Notes: a model not told the origin generated them from the sequence alone. A stretch of DNA of 64,000 nucleotides from Micromonospora cathayae (GCF_028993575.1 NZ_CP118615.1:310001-374000); one strand, 5' to 3'. Shown: positions 1 to 9,165, counted from the first letter of the stretch. Made by a program: numbers and translations.

Positions 1-17
1 CCTACCAACCAAGTAGG
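1..17 (+). promoter_or_regulatory. possible operator upstream of the ABC operon
   Basis: The first 17 bases form an interrupted inverted repeat: CCTAC, 7 nt, GTAGG. It lies just before the Shine-Dalgarno-like AGAGG (24-28) of the substrate-binding protein gene. The last gene of the operon encodes an Rrf2-family regulator without cysteines. I infer that this is its operator, as for CymR-like sulfur regulators. The core promoter lies outside the window. Confidence 0.4.
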
Positions 18-32
18 AATAAAGAGGATTGG

Positions 33-1103
33 ATGATGAGGATGAGACGGCACCCCTACCGTCGGGCGTTGTCCCTGGCAGCCGTGACGCTCGTCGGACT
101 GGCGACCCTGGCCGCCTGCGGCGGCGAGGACGACGCGGGCGCGGCCGGTGGCTCCTCCGGGCCGACGACGCTGCGTCTCGGCTACTTCCCCAACATCACC
201 CACGCCCCGGCCGTGGTCGGCGTCGAGAAGGGCATCTTCGAGGAGAAGCTCGGCTCGGACGTCAAGCTGGAGACCAAGACGTTCAACGCCGGCCCGGCCG
301 CCATCGAGGCGATCTTCTCCGGCGCGCTGGACGCCACGTACATCGGTCCGAACCCGACGGTCAACGCCCACTCCAAGAGCAAGGGCGAGGCGGTCCGGGT
401 CATCTCCGGCGCGGCCTCCGGCGGCGTGGCGCTGGTCGTCAAGCCCGAGATCACCTCGGTCGAGCAGCTCAAGGGCAAGAAGATCGCCACCCCGCAGCTC
501 GGCAACACCCAGGACGTCGCGCTGCGGTTCTGGCTCAAGGAGAAGGGCATCGCCACCACCAAGGAGGGCGGCGGCGACGTCAAGATCGTCCCGCAGGAGA
601 ACGCGCAGACCGTCGAGACCTTCAGCAGCGGTGCGATCGACGGCGCGTGGGTGCCCGAGCCGTTCGTCTCCCGGCTGGTCAACGCCGGCGGCAAGGTGCT
701 GGTCGACGAGCGGGACCTGTGGCCGGACCGCAAGTTCGTCATCACCAACCTGATCGTCAGCACCAAGTTCCTGAAGGAACACCCGGACGTGGTGAAGAAG
801 CTGGTCGAGGCGCAGGTGGCCGCCAGCGACTTCGTCAACACCAAGCCGGACGAGGCGCAGCAGGCCATCTCCGACCACCTCGGCAAGATCACCGGCAAGC
901 CGCTGGACCTGAAGCTGATCAAGCAGGCGTGGCCGACCCTGGAGTTCACCAACGACCCGATCGCCTCGTCGCTGAAGACCGGGCTGGACCACGCCGTCGC
1001 GGTCGAGCTGACCCAGCCGGTCGACCTCAAGGGGCTGTACGACCTGACGTACCTCAACGAGGTGCTCAAGGCCCAGGGCAAGCCCGAGGTAACCCAGCCG
1101 TGA
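33..1103 (+). CDS. ABC transporter substrate-binding lipoprotein, sulfonate/nitrate/taurine type
   Basis: The 356-aa protein has a lipoprotein signal: basic N-terminus, hydrophobic stretch, and lipobox LAAC with lipidated Cys29. The mature part matches the SsuA/TauA/NrtA family, with an RLGYFPNITHAP strand-turn and a conserved AAIEAIFSGALDATYIG segment. It would bind the substrate outside the membrane and deliver it to the permease encoded two genes downstream. ATG33 and ATG36 are both possible; AGAGG at 24-28 fits either. The stop overlaps the ATPase start (GTGA), so translation is probably coupled. Aliphatic sulfonates are the likely substrate because of the linked sulfur-type regulator, but nitrate or a pyrimidine precursor cannot be excluded. 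Confidence 0.88.
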   Translation: MMRMRRHPYRRALSLAAVTLVGLATLAACGGEDDAGAAGGSSGPTTLRLGYFPNITHAPAVVGVEKGIFEEKLGSDVKLETKTFNAGPAAIEAIFSGALDATYIGPNPTVNAHSKSKGEAVRVISGAASGGVALVVKPEITSVEQLKGKKIATPQLGNTQDVALRFWLKEKGIATTKEGGGDVKIVPQENAQTVETFSSGAIDGAWVPEPFVSRLVNAGGKVLVDERDLWPDRKFVITNLIVSTKFLKEHPDVVKKLVEAQVAASDFVNTKPDEAQQAISDHLGKITGKPLDLKLIKQAWPTLEFTNDPIASSLKTGLDHAVAVELTQPVDLKGLYDLTYLNEVLKAQGKPEVTQP

Positions 1104-1879
1104 CGTCGACCACGACGACCCCGCGCAGCGCGACCGGTGCGGTCGCGCTGCGCGGCGTGACCAAGGTGTACGGGCGCGGCGACGGCGCCGTCCTCGCCCT
1201 GGACGGGGTCAGCCTGGACGTCGAACCGGGCGAGTTCGTCTGCCTCGTCGGCGCGTCCGGCTGCGGCAAGAGCACCCTGCTCAACCTGGTCGCCGGCCTG
1301 GACCGGGTCAGCGGCGGCGAGATCGACCTCGGTCCCGGGGTCAACCCGGGGCTGATGTTCCAGGAATCCGCCCTCTTCCCCTGGCTGACCGTGGAGGGCA
1401 ACGTCGAGGTGCCGCTGAAGCTGCGCGGCCTGTCCCGGTCCCAGCGCCGGGACCGCGTCGCCGAACTGCTGCGCACCGTGCACCTGGCCGACTTCGGCCG
1501 CAAGCGCCCGCACGAACTCTCCGGCGGCATGCGGCAGCGGGTCGCGCTGGCCCGCACCCTCGCCCTGGAGACCCCGGTGCTGCTGATGGACGAACCGTTC
1601 GGCGCGCTCGACGCGATGACCCGGGACATCCTCCACGACGAGCTGGAACGGATCTGGTCCGAGCGGAAGCTCACCGTGATCTTCGTGACGCACAACGTCC
1701 GCGAGGCGGCCCGGCTGGCCGACCGGATCATCCTGCTCTCCAGCCGGCCCGGCCGGATCATCTGGTCCACCCGGGTCGACGTGCCCCGGCCCCGGCGCAT
1801 CGACTCCCCCGAGGTCGCCTCGATCGCCGCCGAGGTCACCGACCGACTCCGTACGGAGGTGGGCCGCCATGGCCGGTGA
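1100..1879 (+). CDS. ABC transporter ATP-binding protein (SsuB/TauB type)
   Basis: This 259-aa nucleotide-binding subunit powers import by the permease that follows. Visible motifs are Walker A GASGCGKS (about residues 51-58), ABC signature LSGGMRQR (about 140), Walker B LLMDEP (about 160) and the switch His in VTHN. The EPFGALD context is typical of the nitrate/sulfonate/taurine ATPases. The start is GTG1100, which overlaps the upstream stop (GTGA). The frame is open further upstream, but only as a shadow of the binding-protein gene. The 3' end overlaps the permease by 11 nt, so this is a tight operon. Confidence 0.9.
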   Translation: MTSTTTTPRSATGAVALRGVTKVYGRGDGAVLALDGVSLDVEPGEFVCLVGASGCGKSTLLNLVAGLDRVSGGEIDLGPGVNPGLMFQESALFPWLTVEGNVEVPLKLRGLSRSQRRDRVAELLRTVHLADFGRKRPHELSGGMRQRVALARTLALETPVLLMDEPFGALDAMTRDILHDELERIWSERKLTVIFVTHNVREAARLADRIILLSSRPGRIIWSTRVDVPRPRRIDSPEVASIAAEVTDRLRTEVGRHGR

Positions 1880-2753
1880 CACCCTCACCAGCGACCAGCG
1901 GACCGACGCCGAGATCTCCGGCCTGGACGCGCTGGAGATCGCCGGGCAGGAGAAGGCCGCCTCCCGGGCCAGCCGGCTCTGGTCGGCCACCTGGCCGAAG
2001 CTGGCCGCCCTCGCCATCGCCATCGGCGCCTGGCAGGTGGTGGTCTGGACCGGCTGGAAACCCGAGTACTCGCTGCCCGGCCCGGTCACCGTCGGCCAGG
2101 AACTGCTCCGCCAGGCCAGCGGCCCGCAACTCTGGGACGGCATGGCGACCACGCTGCGCCGGGCCGCCGTCGGGTACGTCTTCTCGGTCGCGGTGGGCCT
2201 GCTGGTCGGCCTGGCGGTGGCCCGCTCCACGGTGCTCCGGGCGGCCATCGGCTCGATGATCACGGCGTTGCAGACCATGCCGTCGATCGCCTGGTTCCCG
2301 CTGGCCATCCTGCTGTTCGAGCTGAGCGAGAAGGCCATCTTCTTCGTGGTGGTGCTCGGGGCCGCCCCGTCCATCGCCAACGGCGTGATCGCCGGCGTCG
2401 ACTACGTACCGCCGCTGCTGCTGCGCGCCGGCCGCAACCTCGGGGCCCGGGGGCTCAACCTGTACCGGTACGTGATCGCGCCGGCCGCGCTGCCGGCCAT
2501 CGTCGCCGGGCTCAAGCAGGGCTGGGCGTTCTCCTGGCGCAGCCTGATGGCCGGGGAGCTGATCGTGGTGGGTATCTCGCAGACCTCGCTGGGCGCGCAG
2601 CTGACCTACTCCCGGGAGCTGTCCGACGCGCCCTGGCTGCTCGCCACGATGATCGTCATCCTGATCGTCGGCCTGGTCGTCGACGCCGCGTTCGGCGCGG
2701 CCGACAAGGCGATCCGCCGCCGCTGGGGCGTCCTCGACCAGGCGGGCACCTGA
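1869..2753 (+). CDS. ABC transporter permease (SsuC/TauC type)
   Basis: A 294-aa integral membrane protein with about six hydrophobic helices after a hydrophilic N-terminus of roughly 40 residues. It carries the cytoplasmic coupling (EAA-like) loop GRNLGARGLNLYRYVIAPAALP, cut here to its family sense: G-x-R-N-L-G, then the I-x-P-A-x-L-P end. It forms the membrane channel with the preceding ATPase. ATG1869 is preceded by GGAGGT and lies inside the ATPase gene's 3' end. Confidence 0.9.
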   Translation: MAGDTLTSDQRTDAEISGLDALEIAGQEKAASRASRLWSATWPKLAALAIAIGAWQVVVWTGWKPEYSLPGPVTVGQELLRQASGPQLWDGMATTLRRAAVGYVFSVAVGLLVGLAVARSTVLRAAIGSMITALQTMPSIAWFPLAILLFELSEKAIFFVVVLGAAPSIANGVIAGVDYVPPLLLRAGRNLGARGLNLYRYVIAPAALPAIVAGLKQGWAFSWRSLMAGELIVVGISQTSLGAQLTYSRELSDAPWLLATMIVILIVGLVVDAAFGAADKAIRRRWGVLDQAGT

Positions 2754-2756
2754 CAC

Positions 2757-3200
2757 GTGCACGTATCCGCCCGCGCCGACTACGCCCTCCGTGCCGTGCT
2801 CGCCATCGCCGACACCGGCGGTGGCGAGCTGGTCAAGGCCGCCGTCCTGGCCGAGGCGCAGCAGATCCCGCTGAGCGTGCTGCACGGGATCCTGCTCGAC
2901 CTGCGCCGGGCCGACCTGCTGCTCAGCCATCGCGGCACGGAGGGTGGCTACACCCTGACCCGCCCACCCGACCAGATCACCATCGGCGACGTGCTGCGCG
3001 CCGTCGGCGGCACCCTGACCACCGTCCGCGGGCTGCCTGCGGACGTCGCCGGCTACCAGGGCGTCGCCACCGGCCTACGGGACGTCTGGCTCGCCGTGCA
3101 GGGGGCGATCACCCAGGTGGTCGACCGGACCACGCTGGCCGACCTGCTCACCCCCGAACGCCGGTCGACCGCCCCCGGCCGGGAGACCCCGGTCAGTTGA
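2757..3200 (+). CDS. Rrf2-family transcriptional regulator, CymR-like
   Basis: A 147-aa winged-helix protein. The N-terminus (VSARADYALRAVLAIA) and the wing (RGTEGGYTLTRPPDQITIGDVLRAV) are typical of Rrf2 proteins. The protein has no cysteine at all, so it cannot bind an Fe-S cluster as IscR or NsrR do. That points to the CymR-like branch, which senses cysteine supply through a partner or ligand. The GTG start lies only 3 nt after the permease stop, so it is made with the transporter and probably controls it. Its 3' end overlaps a convergent small gene by 8 nt. Confidence 0.82.
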   Translation: MHVSARADYALRAVLAIADTGGGELVKAAVLAEAQQIPLSVLHGILLDLRRADLLLSHRGTEGGYTLTRPPDQITIGDVLRAVGGTLTTVRGLPADVAGYQGVATGLRDVWLAVQGAITQVVDRTTLADLLTPERRSTAPGRETPVS

Positions 3201-3390
3201 CCGGGTTGGCTACCGTTCGACCGTCCGCCGGCCGTACCGGGCTGTGCAGCTCGACCACCACGGCCGGCGGCCGGTCGCCCGCCCCGGGATGCCAGGGACC
3301 GAACGCCGCCAGTAGCGCGAGCAGCAGGCCGATCCCGGCCATCACCAGCACCACCAGCAGTTCGCGTACGGCTCCAGCCTGAACCCCCAT
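3193..3390 (-). CDS. small membrane protein, unknown function
   Basis: A 65-aa protein with one clear membrane span (about residues 10-33, ELLVVLVMAGIGLLLALLAA) and a short Pro/Val-rich tail. ATG3390 is chosen because GGGAGG sits about 8 nt upstream; the frame extends to 3477 but upstream starts lack a ribosome-binding site. It converges on the Rrf2 gene with an 8-nt overlap. I do not recognise the family. Confidence 0.5.
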   Translation of the reverse strand: MGVQAGAVRELLVVLVMAGIGLLLALLAAFGPWHPGAGDRPPAVVVELHSPVRPADGRTVANPVN

Positions 3391-3742
3391 CGCAATCCCT
3401 CCCGACCGGGCCGATCCCCATCGGCCCGGTTTCGTCAGGCGGGTCGGCCCCCACCGACCCGCTCCCCCCTGACGCACACGATCAGCCCCCCGGCCGCGTG
3501 GCGCTGTCGGCCAACGGACTCAGCCGTTGCTGATCCCCGACTCAGCGACGTGTCCGATGGTGACGTGAGGGAACCTACCGTCCCGGTCCGACATCGGCTC
3601 GTTCGGCACGGCGGGAACGAACGAGCCCGGACCGTGCGGCCGATGCCGACCGGCGAACGGCCCGGTACGCGCCACCGAACAGATCGGGCCGGCCGGACAC
3701 CGGATCAGGGCCGGATGGGCCGGCCGGCCCGGAGCAGGACCG
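3391..3742. other. intergenic region, no convincing gene
   Basis: About 350 bases between two minus-strand genes. Short ORFs here are proline/arginine-rich GC shadows without ribosome-binding sites. The only structure seen is the hairpin at 3596-3627, listed separately, together with the ribosome-binding region of the small membrane protein. Confidence 0.5.
3596..3627 (-). terminator. hairpin downstream of the DEAD-box helicase gene
   Basis: A 10-bp perfect inverted repeat (GGCTCGTTCG at 3596-3605, CGAACGAGCC at 3618-3627) with a 12-nt loop, about 115 nt beyond the helicase stop. It has no T-tract. It is a candidate terminator or 3'-end stabiliser. Confidence 0.4.
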
Positions 3743-5068
3743 TCAGACGGTGCGGGGGCGACGCGGACGGCGCGGGCGGCCCGAGGAACGGTGCGGGGCA
3801 CGGCCACCACCGGCGGCCGGGGCACCGCCACCGGACCTGCCGCCGGACGTGCTCCGGGCGGCCGGAGCCGGCGGCGGGGTGATGGTCACCGGTACGCCGG
3901 ACGGCTCCCGGGCACCCGTCACCCGTACCAGGGCCTCGTCACCGGGGCGTACCTGGACCGAGTGCGGCGTGATGCCCGCGACGACCATCAGCCGGGAGAC
4001 GTCCCGCCGCTGCTCGGGCAGGACCAGGGTGACCACGGTGCCGGACTCGCCGGCCCGGGCGGTCCGGCCGCCCCGGTGCAGGTAGTCCTTCGCCTCGGTC
4101 GGCGGGTCCACGTTCACCACCAGGTCCAGCCCGTCCACGTGGATGCCCCGGGCCGCCACGTCGGTGGCGACCAGCGTGGTCACCTGCCCGGTACGGAACT
4201 GCTCCAGGATCCGGGTGCGCTGCGGCTGCGACTTGCCGCCGTGCAGGGCCGCCGCGCGTACCCCCTTGGCGAGCAGTTGCCGGGCCAGCCGGTCGGCCCG
4301 GTGCTTCGTACCCATGAACAGGATGGTGCGGCCCTCGCGGGCGGCGATCTGGGTGAGCGCGGCGGGCTTGTCGGCCGCGTCCACGTGCAGCACGTGGTGG
4401 GTCATCGCGGTCACCGTAGCGGTGCCCGGGTCGACCGAGTGCGAGACCGGGCTGGTCAGGAAGCGACGGACCAGCCGGTCGACGCCGCCGTCCAGGGTGG
4501 CGGAGAAGAGCATCCGCTGCCCGTCCGGGGCGACCTGCTCCAGCAGCTTGGTGACCTGCGGCAGGAAGCCCATGTCGGCCATCTGGTCGGCCTCGTCCAG
4601 CACGGTGACCGCCACCTGGTCCAGCCGGGCGTCCCCCCGGTTGATCAGGTCGTGCAGCCGGCCCGGGGTGGCGACCACCAGTTCGGCCCCGGCCCGCAGG
4701 GCGTCCGCCTGGCGTTGCAGGGACAGCCCGCCGACCACGGTCGCGCAGCGCAGCCCGAGCGCCCGGGCGTACGGGGTGAGCGCGTCGGTGACCTGCTGGG
4801 CCAGTTCGCGGGTGGGCACCAGGACGAGGGCCAGCGGACGGCCGGCGCGGGCCCGGCGACCGGCGGTACGGTGCAGCACCGGCAACCCGAAGGCCAGGGT
4901 CTTGCCGGAGCCGGTCCGGCCCCGGCCGAGCACGTCCCGCCCGGCGAGCGAGTCGGGCAGGGTCGCCGCCTGGATCGGGAACGGCCGGTCGATGCCCTGC
5001 ACGGCGAGTTCGGCGAGCAGTTCGGGGCGCAGGCCGATGTCGGCGAACGACGGTAGGACAGTGGTCAT
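3743..5068 (-). CDS. DEAD-box ATP-dependent RNA helicase
   Basis: A 441-aa RNA helicase with all family motifs in order: Q motif (FPIQAATLP), motif I (GRTGSGKT), Ia (PTRELAQQV), Ib (ATPGRLHDLI), II (LDEADQMADMGF), III (SATL), and VI (HRGGRTARAGESG). The C-terminus from about residue 395 is a low-complexity Ala/Gly/Arg/Pro tail ending in repeated RPR, probably for RNA binding. It is preceded by GAGGAAGG. It lies downstream of a cold-shock protein gene on the same strand, so a role in unwinding structured RNA in the cold is likely. Confidence 0.93.
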   Translation of the reverse strand: MTTVLPSFADIGLRPELLAELAVQGIDRPFPIQAATLPDSLAGRDVLGRGRTGSGKTLAFGLPVLHRTAGRRARAGRPLALVLVPTRELAQQVTDALTPYARALGLRCATVVGGLSLQRQADALRAGAELVVATPGRLHDLINRGDARLDQVAVTVLDEADQMADMGFLPQVTKLLEQVAPDGQRMLFSATLDGGVDRLVRRFLTSPVSHSVDPGTATVTAMTHHVLHVDAADKPAALTQIAAREGRTILFMGTKHRADRLARQLLAKGVRAAALHGGKSQPQRTRILEQFRTGQVTTLVATDVAARGIHVDGLDLVVNVDPPTEAKDYLHRGGRTARAGESGTVVTLVLPEQRRDVSRLMVVAGITPHSVQVRPGDEALVRVTGAREPSGVPVTITPPPAPAARSTSGGRSGGGAPAAGGGRAPHRSSGRPRRPRRPRTV

Positions 5069-5184
5069 GGCAAAGCCTTCCTCGACGCGGCACGTGTCGA
5101 GGGAGGGCGCCGGCCAGCGGCGCTGTCACCGGAGGCGTCGCCGCAGCGGGCAGCCGGTGGTCACAAGCACGAACCGAAGGGGGT

Positions 5185-5226
5185 ACGCGACCGGCCCGCG
5201 CGGTGTGCGCTGCAGGCCGGTCGCGT
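5185..5226 (-). terminator. strong hairpin between csp and the helicase gene
   Basis: A 12-bp perfect stem (ACGCGACCGGCC at 5185-5196, GGCCGGTCGCGT at 5215-5226) with an 18-nt loop, 48 nt after the cold-shock gene stop and 117 nt before the helicase start. It may terminate the short csp mRNA or attenuate read-through into the helicase gene. There is no T-run, which is usual at this GC content. Confidence 0.55.
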
Positions 5227-5274
5227 CACCACACCCGTTGCGGGTGCGATGGGTGTTACCGGGATCCCGAAGGA

Positions 5275-5478
5275 TCAGAGCGGACGGATGTTCTCCGCCT
5301 GCGGGCCCTTCTGGCCCTGGGTCACCTCGAACTCGACCCGCTGGTTCTCGTCCAGGCTGCGGTAGCCGGAGGTCTGGATCGCCGAGAAGTGGGCGAAGAC
5401 GTCCGCGCCGCCGCCGTCCGGGGTGATGAAGCCGAAGCCCTTGTCGGCGTTGAACCACTTGACGGTGCCAATTGCCAT
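5275..5478 (-). CDS. cold-shock protein, CspA family
   Basis: The 67-aa protein is a single cold-shock domain that binds single-stranded RNA or DNA. Both nucleic-acid-binding motifs are intact: RNP1 (KGFGFI, about residues 13-18) and RNP2 (VFAHF, about 28-32). It begins [14 protein letters not shown] and has family-typical length. ATG5478 has AAGGAG about 10 nt upstream; a 12-codon extension has no such site. The gene has its own leader and is followed by a hairpin and the DEAD-box helicase gene. Confidence 0.95.
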   Translation of the reverse strand: MAIGTVKWFNADKGFGFITPDGGGADVFAHFSAIQTSGYRSLDENQRVEFEVTQGQKGPQAENIRPL

Positions 5479-5675
5479 TTGTTTCGTCTCCTTGACGGAA
5501 CGTCGTGTCCGCACCTGTTGCGGTCACGATGGGAGCGCGCCGCGTGCGCGGCCCGCTTGTCGCTGCTGGTCGCCCCGCCCGGAGAACTCCGGACACAACA
5601 AAGCGCGCCTGGGGCCACAATCCACCAGGCGCACACAGAGTCTCTGGTAACCAAAACTGCAACCCAGCCAAGCTA
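5479..5675 (-). other. leader region of the cold-shock gene
   Basis: About 197 bases between adnB and csp, distinctly less GC-rich near 5640-5680 than its surroundings. It contains an 8-bp stem with a 12-nt loop (GCGCCTGG at 5605-5612, CCAGGCGC at 5625-5632). A long structured 5' leader is common for csp mRNAs; whether this one is thermoresponsive is only inferred. I could not fix the promoter. Confidence 0.35.
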
Positions 5676-8600
5676 TCACGGATCCCCTGCCGGCGACACT
5701 CCCCGGGGCGTCCCGTCCGCCGGCTCCGCCGTCGCCCCGGCCACCAGCGCGGTCAACCCGTCGACGTCCAGCAGGTCCGTCGGGCGGACGGTCACCCCGT
5801 CCCGGACGTAGTGGAACGCCGCCCCGACGTGCTCCACCGGCACCCCGGCCAGCTCCGCCCAGGCCAGCCGGTAGACGGCCAACTGCACCGCCGCCGCGTC
5901 GGCCTCCACCCCGGTCGGCTGCCGGCCGGTCTTCCAGTCGACCACGTCGTACCGGCAGCCGGGGCGGGCGAAGACCGCGTCCATCCGGCCCCGGACCACC
6001 ACCTGCGCGATCACCGTGGCGAACGGCACCTCCACCTCCACCGGCACCCGGTCGGCCCACTCGCTGGCCAGGAAGCGCGCCTGGAGGGCGAGCAGTTCGG
6101 TGTCCGGGGCGGCGTCGGCGTCGGCGGCACCGGGCAACTCGTCCACGTCGAGCAGCCGGTCCACCCCGTACCGCTGCTCCAGCCAGGTGTGGAAGGCGGT
6201 GCCCCGGCGGGCGTACGGGTTGGGTGGGGTGGGCAACGGCCGGCGCAGCGTACGGGCCAGTTCCGCCGGGTCCCGGCGCAGCGTGACGAGCTGGGAGACC
6301 GACAGGTGGGTGGGCAGGATCACCTCGACCGGACCGGCCCCGCGCAACGCCTCGGCCCGCTCGGCCAACAGCAGGTCGGTCTCCCGCCGCCAACGGGCCA
6401 CCTCCGGATCGTCGTCGGCGTCGTCCACCGCCGGCTCCTGCTCCGCACCGCCGGCCGCCGCAGCCGGGCCGGTGGCGTCGTCCGGGCCGGCGGCTGCGGC
6501 CGGGACCGGCCCGTCGGTGATCAGGAGCTGCCGGACCAGGGCCGCCGCCTCGGCCAGCACCGGCCGGCGTACCCCCAGCGGATCGGCCGGCCACTCGGCA
6601 CGCAACACCACCTCGGTGGTCGGGTTGACCGCGTCGCCGGCCGGCTCCGGCGACCAGACGTCCACCACCTGCCCGTCGCCCGCGTCCAGGCAGGCGTCGT
6701 GCACCTCACGCAGGAACACCGAGGGACCGCGCGGACGTTTCGTCCCCTCCCCCCACCAGTAGCCGGAGCAGAGCAGCAGCCGCCGGGGCCGGGTCACCGC
6801 CACGTACGCCAGCCGCCGTTCCTCCCGCTCGTCGTGCGCCCGCCAGTCGTCGACGAAGTCGGCCAGCGCCCGGGCCACCGCACGCTGGTCGTCCGCCCCG
6901 GCCAGGGCCAGGTCCGGCAGGCCGTCGGCGTCCCCGCGCAGCGGGAAGGGCAGCACACCCAGCCCGCCCAGATAGTGGTCGGAGGAGCGGACCTGGCCCG
7001 GCCACCCGCCCCGGGTCAGCCCGGCGACCGCCACCACGTCCCACTCCAGCCCCTTGGCGGCGTGCGCGGTGAGCACCTGCACCGCGCCCTCCACCACCTC
7101 GACCTCGCCGGGGGTCAACCCGCGTTCCTCGTCCTCGGCGGCGGCCAGGAAGGCCAGGAAACCGGCCAGCGTCGCGCCCGGCGTCTCCCCGCCGAACCGG
7201 GCCGCCACGTCGCCGAGGGCGTCCAGGTGGCCCCGGGCCAGACCGGCGTCGCCGGTGCCGTCCCGACCGGCCCGCACGGCCACCTCCACGTCCAGGCCGA
7301 TGGTCCGTTCGACGTCCGCGACCAGCTCCGGCAGGGACTGGTCCAGCCGGTACCGGAGCAGGGCCAGCTCGTCCGCGTACGCCCGGAGCCGGGTGTACCC
7401 CTCCGCCGAGTACGTCTGCGCCGGCCCGAGGTCGGCCAGCGCCTCGACCAGGGTCGCCTCGTCCAGGACGTCCACGCCCTCCGGCACCTCACCGGCGGCC
7501 CCCAGCTTCCGCCGGGCGGTGGCGAGTTGCCGGGCCCGCCGGTGCAGGGCCACCAGGTCCCGGGGACCGATCCGCCAACGGGCCCCGGTGAGCAGCCGAA
7601 GCAGCGCCGCCCCGTCGGTCGGGTCGGCGAGCACCCGCAGCGTGCACACCACGTCCCGGACCTCCGGGGTGTCCAGCAGCCCGCCCAGGCCGACCACGTC
7701 GACCGGCAGCCCCCGGGCCCGCAGCGCCGACTCGATCGCCGGGATCTGGCTGCGTACCCGGACCAGCACGGCGGTGGTGGGGCGCTGCGGCACCGGAATG
7801 TGCTCGGGCAGCGCGCCCGGCATCCGGGCCGCCCCGCGCCACGCGTTCAGCACGCTGTCGGCGATCCACTCCGCCTCGTCGGCGTACGTGGGCAGCAGCG
7901 CACAGTGCACGGTGCCGCCGGCCAGCCCGCCCGGGGTGCGGTGCGGGATCGGGTCGGCGACGGTCAGCGCGGCGCGCAGCTCCGGCACCCGCGCCCCGGC
8001 CGCCCGCAACGGAGTCGCCAGCGCGTTCGCCACCGCCAGGATCTCCGGGCGGTTACGCCAACTGGTGGTGAGCCCCAGCACCCGGGCCGGCCCGCCGTCG
8101 GCCCGGGTGAACTGCTCCGGGAAACGTTCCAGGGTGCCGGCGCTCGCCCCCCGCCACCCGTAGATCGACTGGCAGGGGTCACCGACCGCGGTGACCGGAT
8201 GGCCGCCGCCGAACAGCGAGTGCAGCAGCACCACCTGCGCGTGGCTGGTGTCCTGGTACTCGTCCAGCAGCACCACCCGGTACCGGTCCCGTTCGATCCG
8301 GCCGACCTCCGGATGGTCCCGGGCCACCCGGGCGGCGCGGGCCAGCTGGTCGGCGAAGTCCATCGCCTCGAAGTCCGCCTTGCGCTCGGCGTACGCCCGG
8401 ACCAGCGGAAGCAGCCGCAGCCGGGTCTGCTGCACGGCGAGCGCCTTGCGCACGTCCGCGTACACCTTGCCGGGGCGGGACTGCACCTCGTGGAAGAACC
8501 GGCCGGTCCAGGCGGACAGGTCGTCCGGGTCGACCAGGTGCTCGTCCAGCTCGGCGGCGAGCGCCAGCACCGCGTCGGTGACCGTGCTGGGCATCCGTTG

Positions 8601-9143
8601 CAGCTCGGACAGGTCACCGTCGTGGTTGCGGACCAGCAGGTCCACCAACTGCCAGCGGGACGCCTCGGTGAGCAGCCGGGTGGAGGGTTCGTAGCCGGCG
8701 CGCAGCCCGTGCTCGGTGACGATCCGGGCCGCGTACGAGTGGTAGGTGGCGACGGTCGGCTCACCGGCCAGCGGATCGTCGGCCGGATCCCGACCGGGCC
8801 GGCCGAGCCGGCGGATCAGCTGGTCGAGCCGGGTGCGTACCCGGTGGGCCAGCTCACCGGCGGCCTTGCGGGTGAAGGTGAGGCCGAGGATCTGTTCCGG
8901 CCGGACGTGCTGGTTGGCGACCAGCCAGACCACCCGGGCGGCCATCGTCTCGGTCTTGCCGGAGCCCGCGCCCGCCACCACCAGCAGCGGCTCGACCGGC
9001 CCGGCGATGATGGCCGCCTGCTCCCGGGTGGGTGCCGGCCGCTGGAGCAGCTTCGCCAGCTCAACCGGCGTGTACCGGGGGCCGGCGTCGGCGGTACGCG
9101 GGGTCGGTGCGGTGGTGGCGCCGAACAGCGCGGGCTGGGTCAC
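5676..9143 (-). CDS. adnB: AdnB-type ATP-dependent DNA helicase-nuclease subunit
   Basis: A 1155-aa UvrD/PcrA-like helicase fused to a RecB-like nuclease. It has Walker A AGAGSGKT near residue 58, motif II LLDEYQDTS, motif III GDPCQSIYGWRGA, and AHAAKGLEWD of motif V. The C-terminal nuclease shows RRGTAFHTWLEQ, then the PD-(D/E)xK core RGRMDAVF...VVDWKTG and QLAVY. In mycobacteria AdnAB resects double-strand breaks, with AdnB as the leading motor. The start is GTG9143, 22 nt after the adnA stop. The canonical DEYQDT fits an active ATPase. Confidence 0.9.
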   Translation of the reverse strand: MTQPALFGATTAPTPRTADAGPRYTPVELAKLLQRPAPTREQAAIIAGPVEPLLVVAGAGSGKTETMAARVVWLVANQHVRPEQILGLTFTRKAAGELAHRVRTRLDQLIRRLGRPGRDPADDPLAGEPTVATYHSYAARIVTEHGLRAGYEPSTRLLTEASRWQLVDLLVRNHDGDLSELQRMPSTVTDAVLALAAELDEHLVDPDDLSAWTGRFFHEVQSRPGKVYADVRKALAVQQTRLRLLPLVRAYAERKADFEAMDFADQLARAARVARDHPEVGRIERDRYRVVLLDEYQDTSHAQVVLLHSLFGGGHPVTAVGDPCQSIYGWRGASAGTLERFPEQFTRADGGPARVLGLTTSWRNRPEILAVANALATPLRAAGARVPELRAALTVADPIPHRTPGGLAGGTVHCALLPTYADEAEWIADSVLNAWRGAARMPGALPEHIPVPQRPTTAVLVRVRSQIPAIESALRARGLPVDVVGLGGLLDTPEVRDVVCTLRVLADPTDGAALLRLLTGARWRIGPRDLVALHRRARQLATARRKLGAAGEVPEGVDVLDEATLVEALADLGPAQTYSAEGYTRLRAYADELALLRYRLDQSLPELVADVERTIGLDVEVAVRAGRDGTGDAGLARGHLDALGDVAARFGGETPGATLAGFLAFLAAAEDEERGLTPGEVEVVEGAVQVLTAHAAKGLEWDVVAVAGLTRGGWPGQVRSSDHYLGGLGVLPFPLRGDADGLPDLALAGADDQRAVARALADFVDDWRAHDEREERRLAYVAVTRPRRLLLCSGYWWGEGTKRPRGPSVFLREVHDACLDAGDGQVVDVWSPEPAGDAVNPTTEVVLRAEWPADPLGVRRPVLAEAAALVRQLLITDGPVPAAAAGPDDATGPAAAAGGAEQEPAVDDADDDPEVARWRRETDLLLAERAEALRGAGPVEVILPTHLSVSQLVTLRRDPAELARTLRRPLPTPPNPYARRGTAFHTWLEQRYGVDRLLDVDELPGAADADAAPDTELLALQARFLASEWADRVPVEVEVPFATVIAQVVVRGRMDAVFARPGCRYDVVDWKTGRQPTGVEADAAAVQLAVYRLAWAELAGVPVEHVGAAFHYVRDGVTVRPTDLLDVDGLTALVAGATAEPADGTPRGVSPAGDP

Positions 9144-9165
9144 GGCGTCACTTCGCCTCGCACGC

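Noticed and set aside
29..1099. Upstream extension of the ABC ATPase frame to position 29
   Set aside because: The translated part is Arg/Gly/Gln-rich and overlaps the binding-protein gene. The GTG at 1100 with GTGA overlap is the natural start.
3520..3831. Minus-strand ORF of 103 codons in the gap left of the DEAD-box helicase gene
   Set aside because: It is Pro/Arg/Ala-rich, overlaps the helicase 3' end and has no ribosome-binding site.
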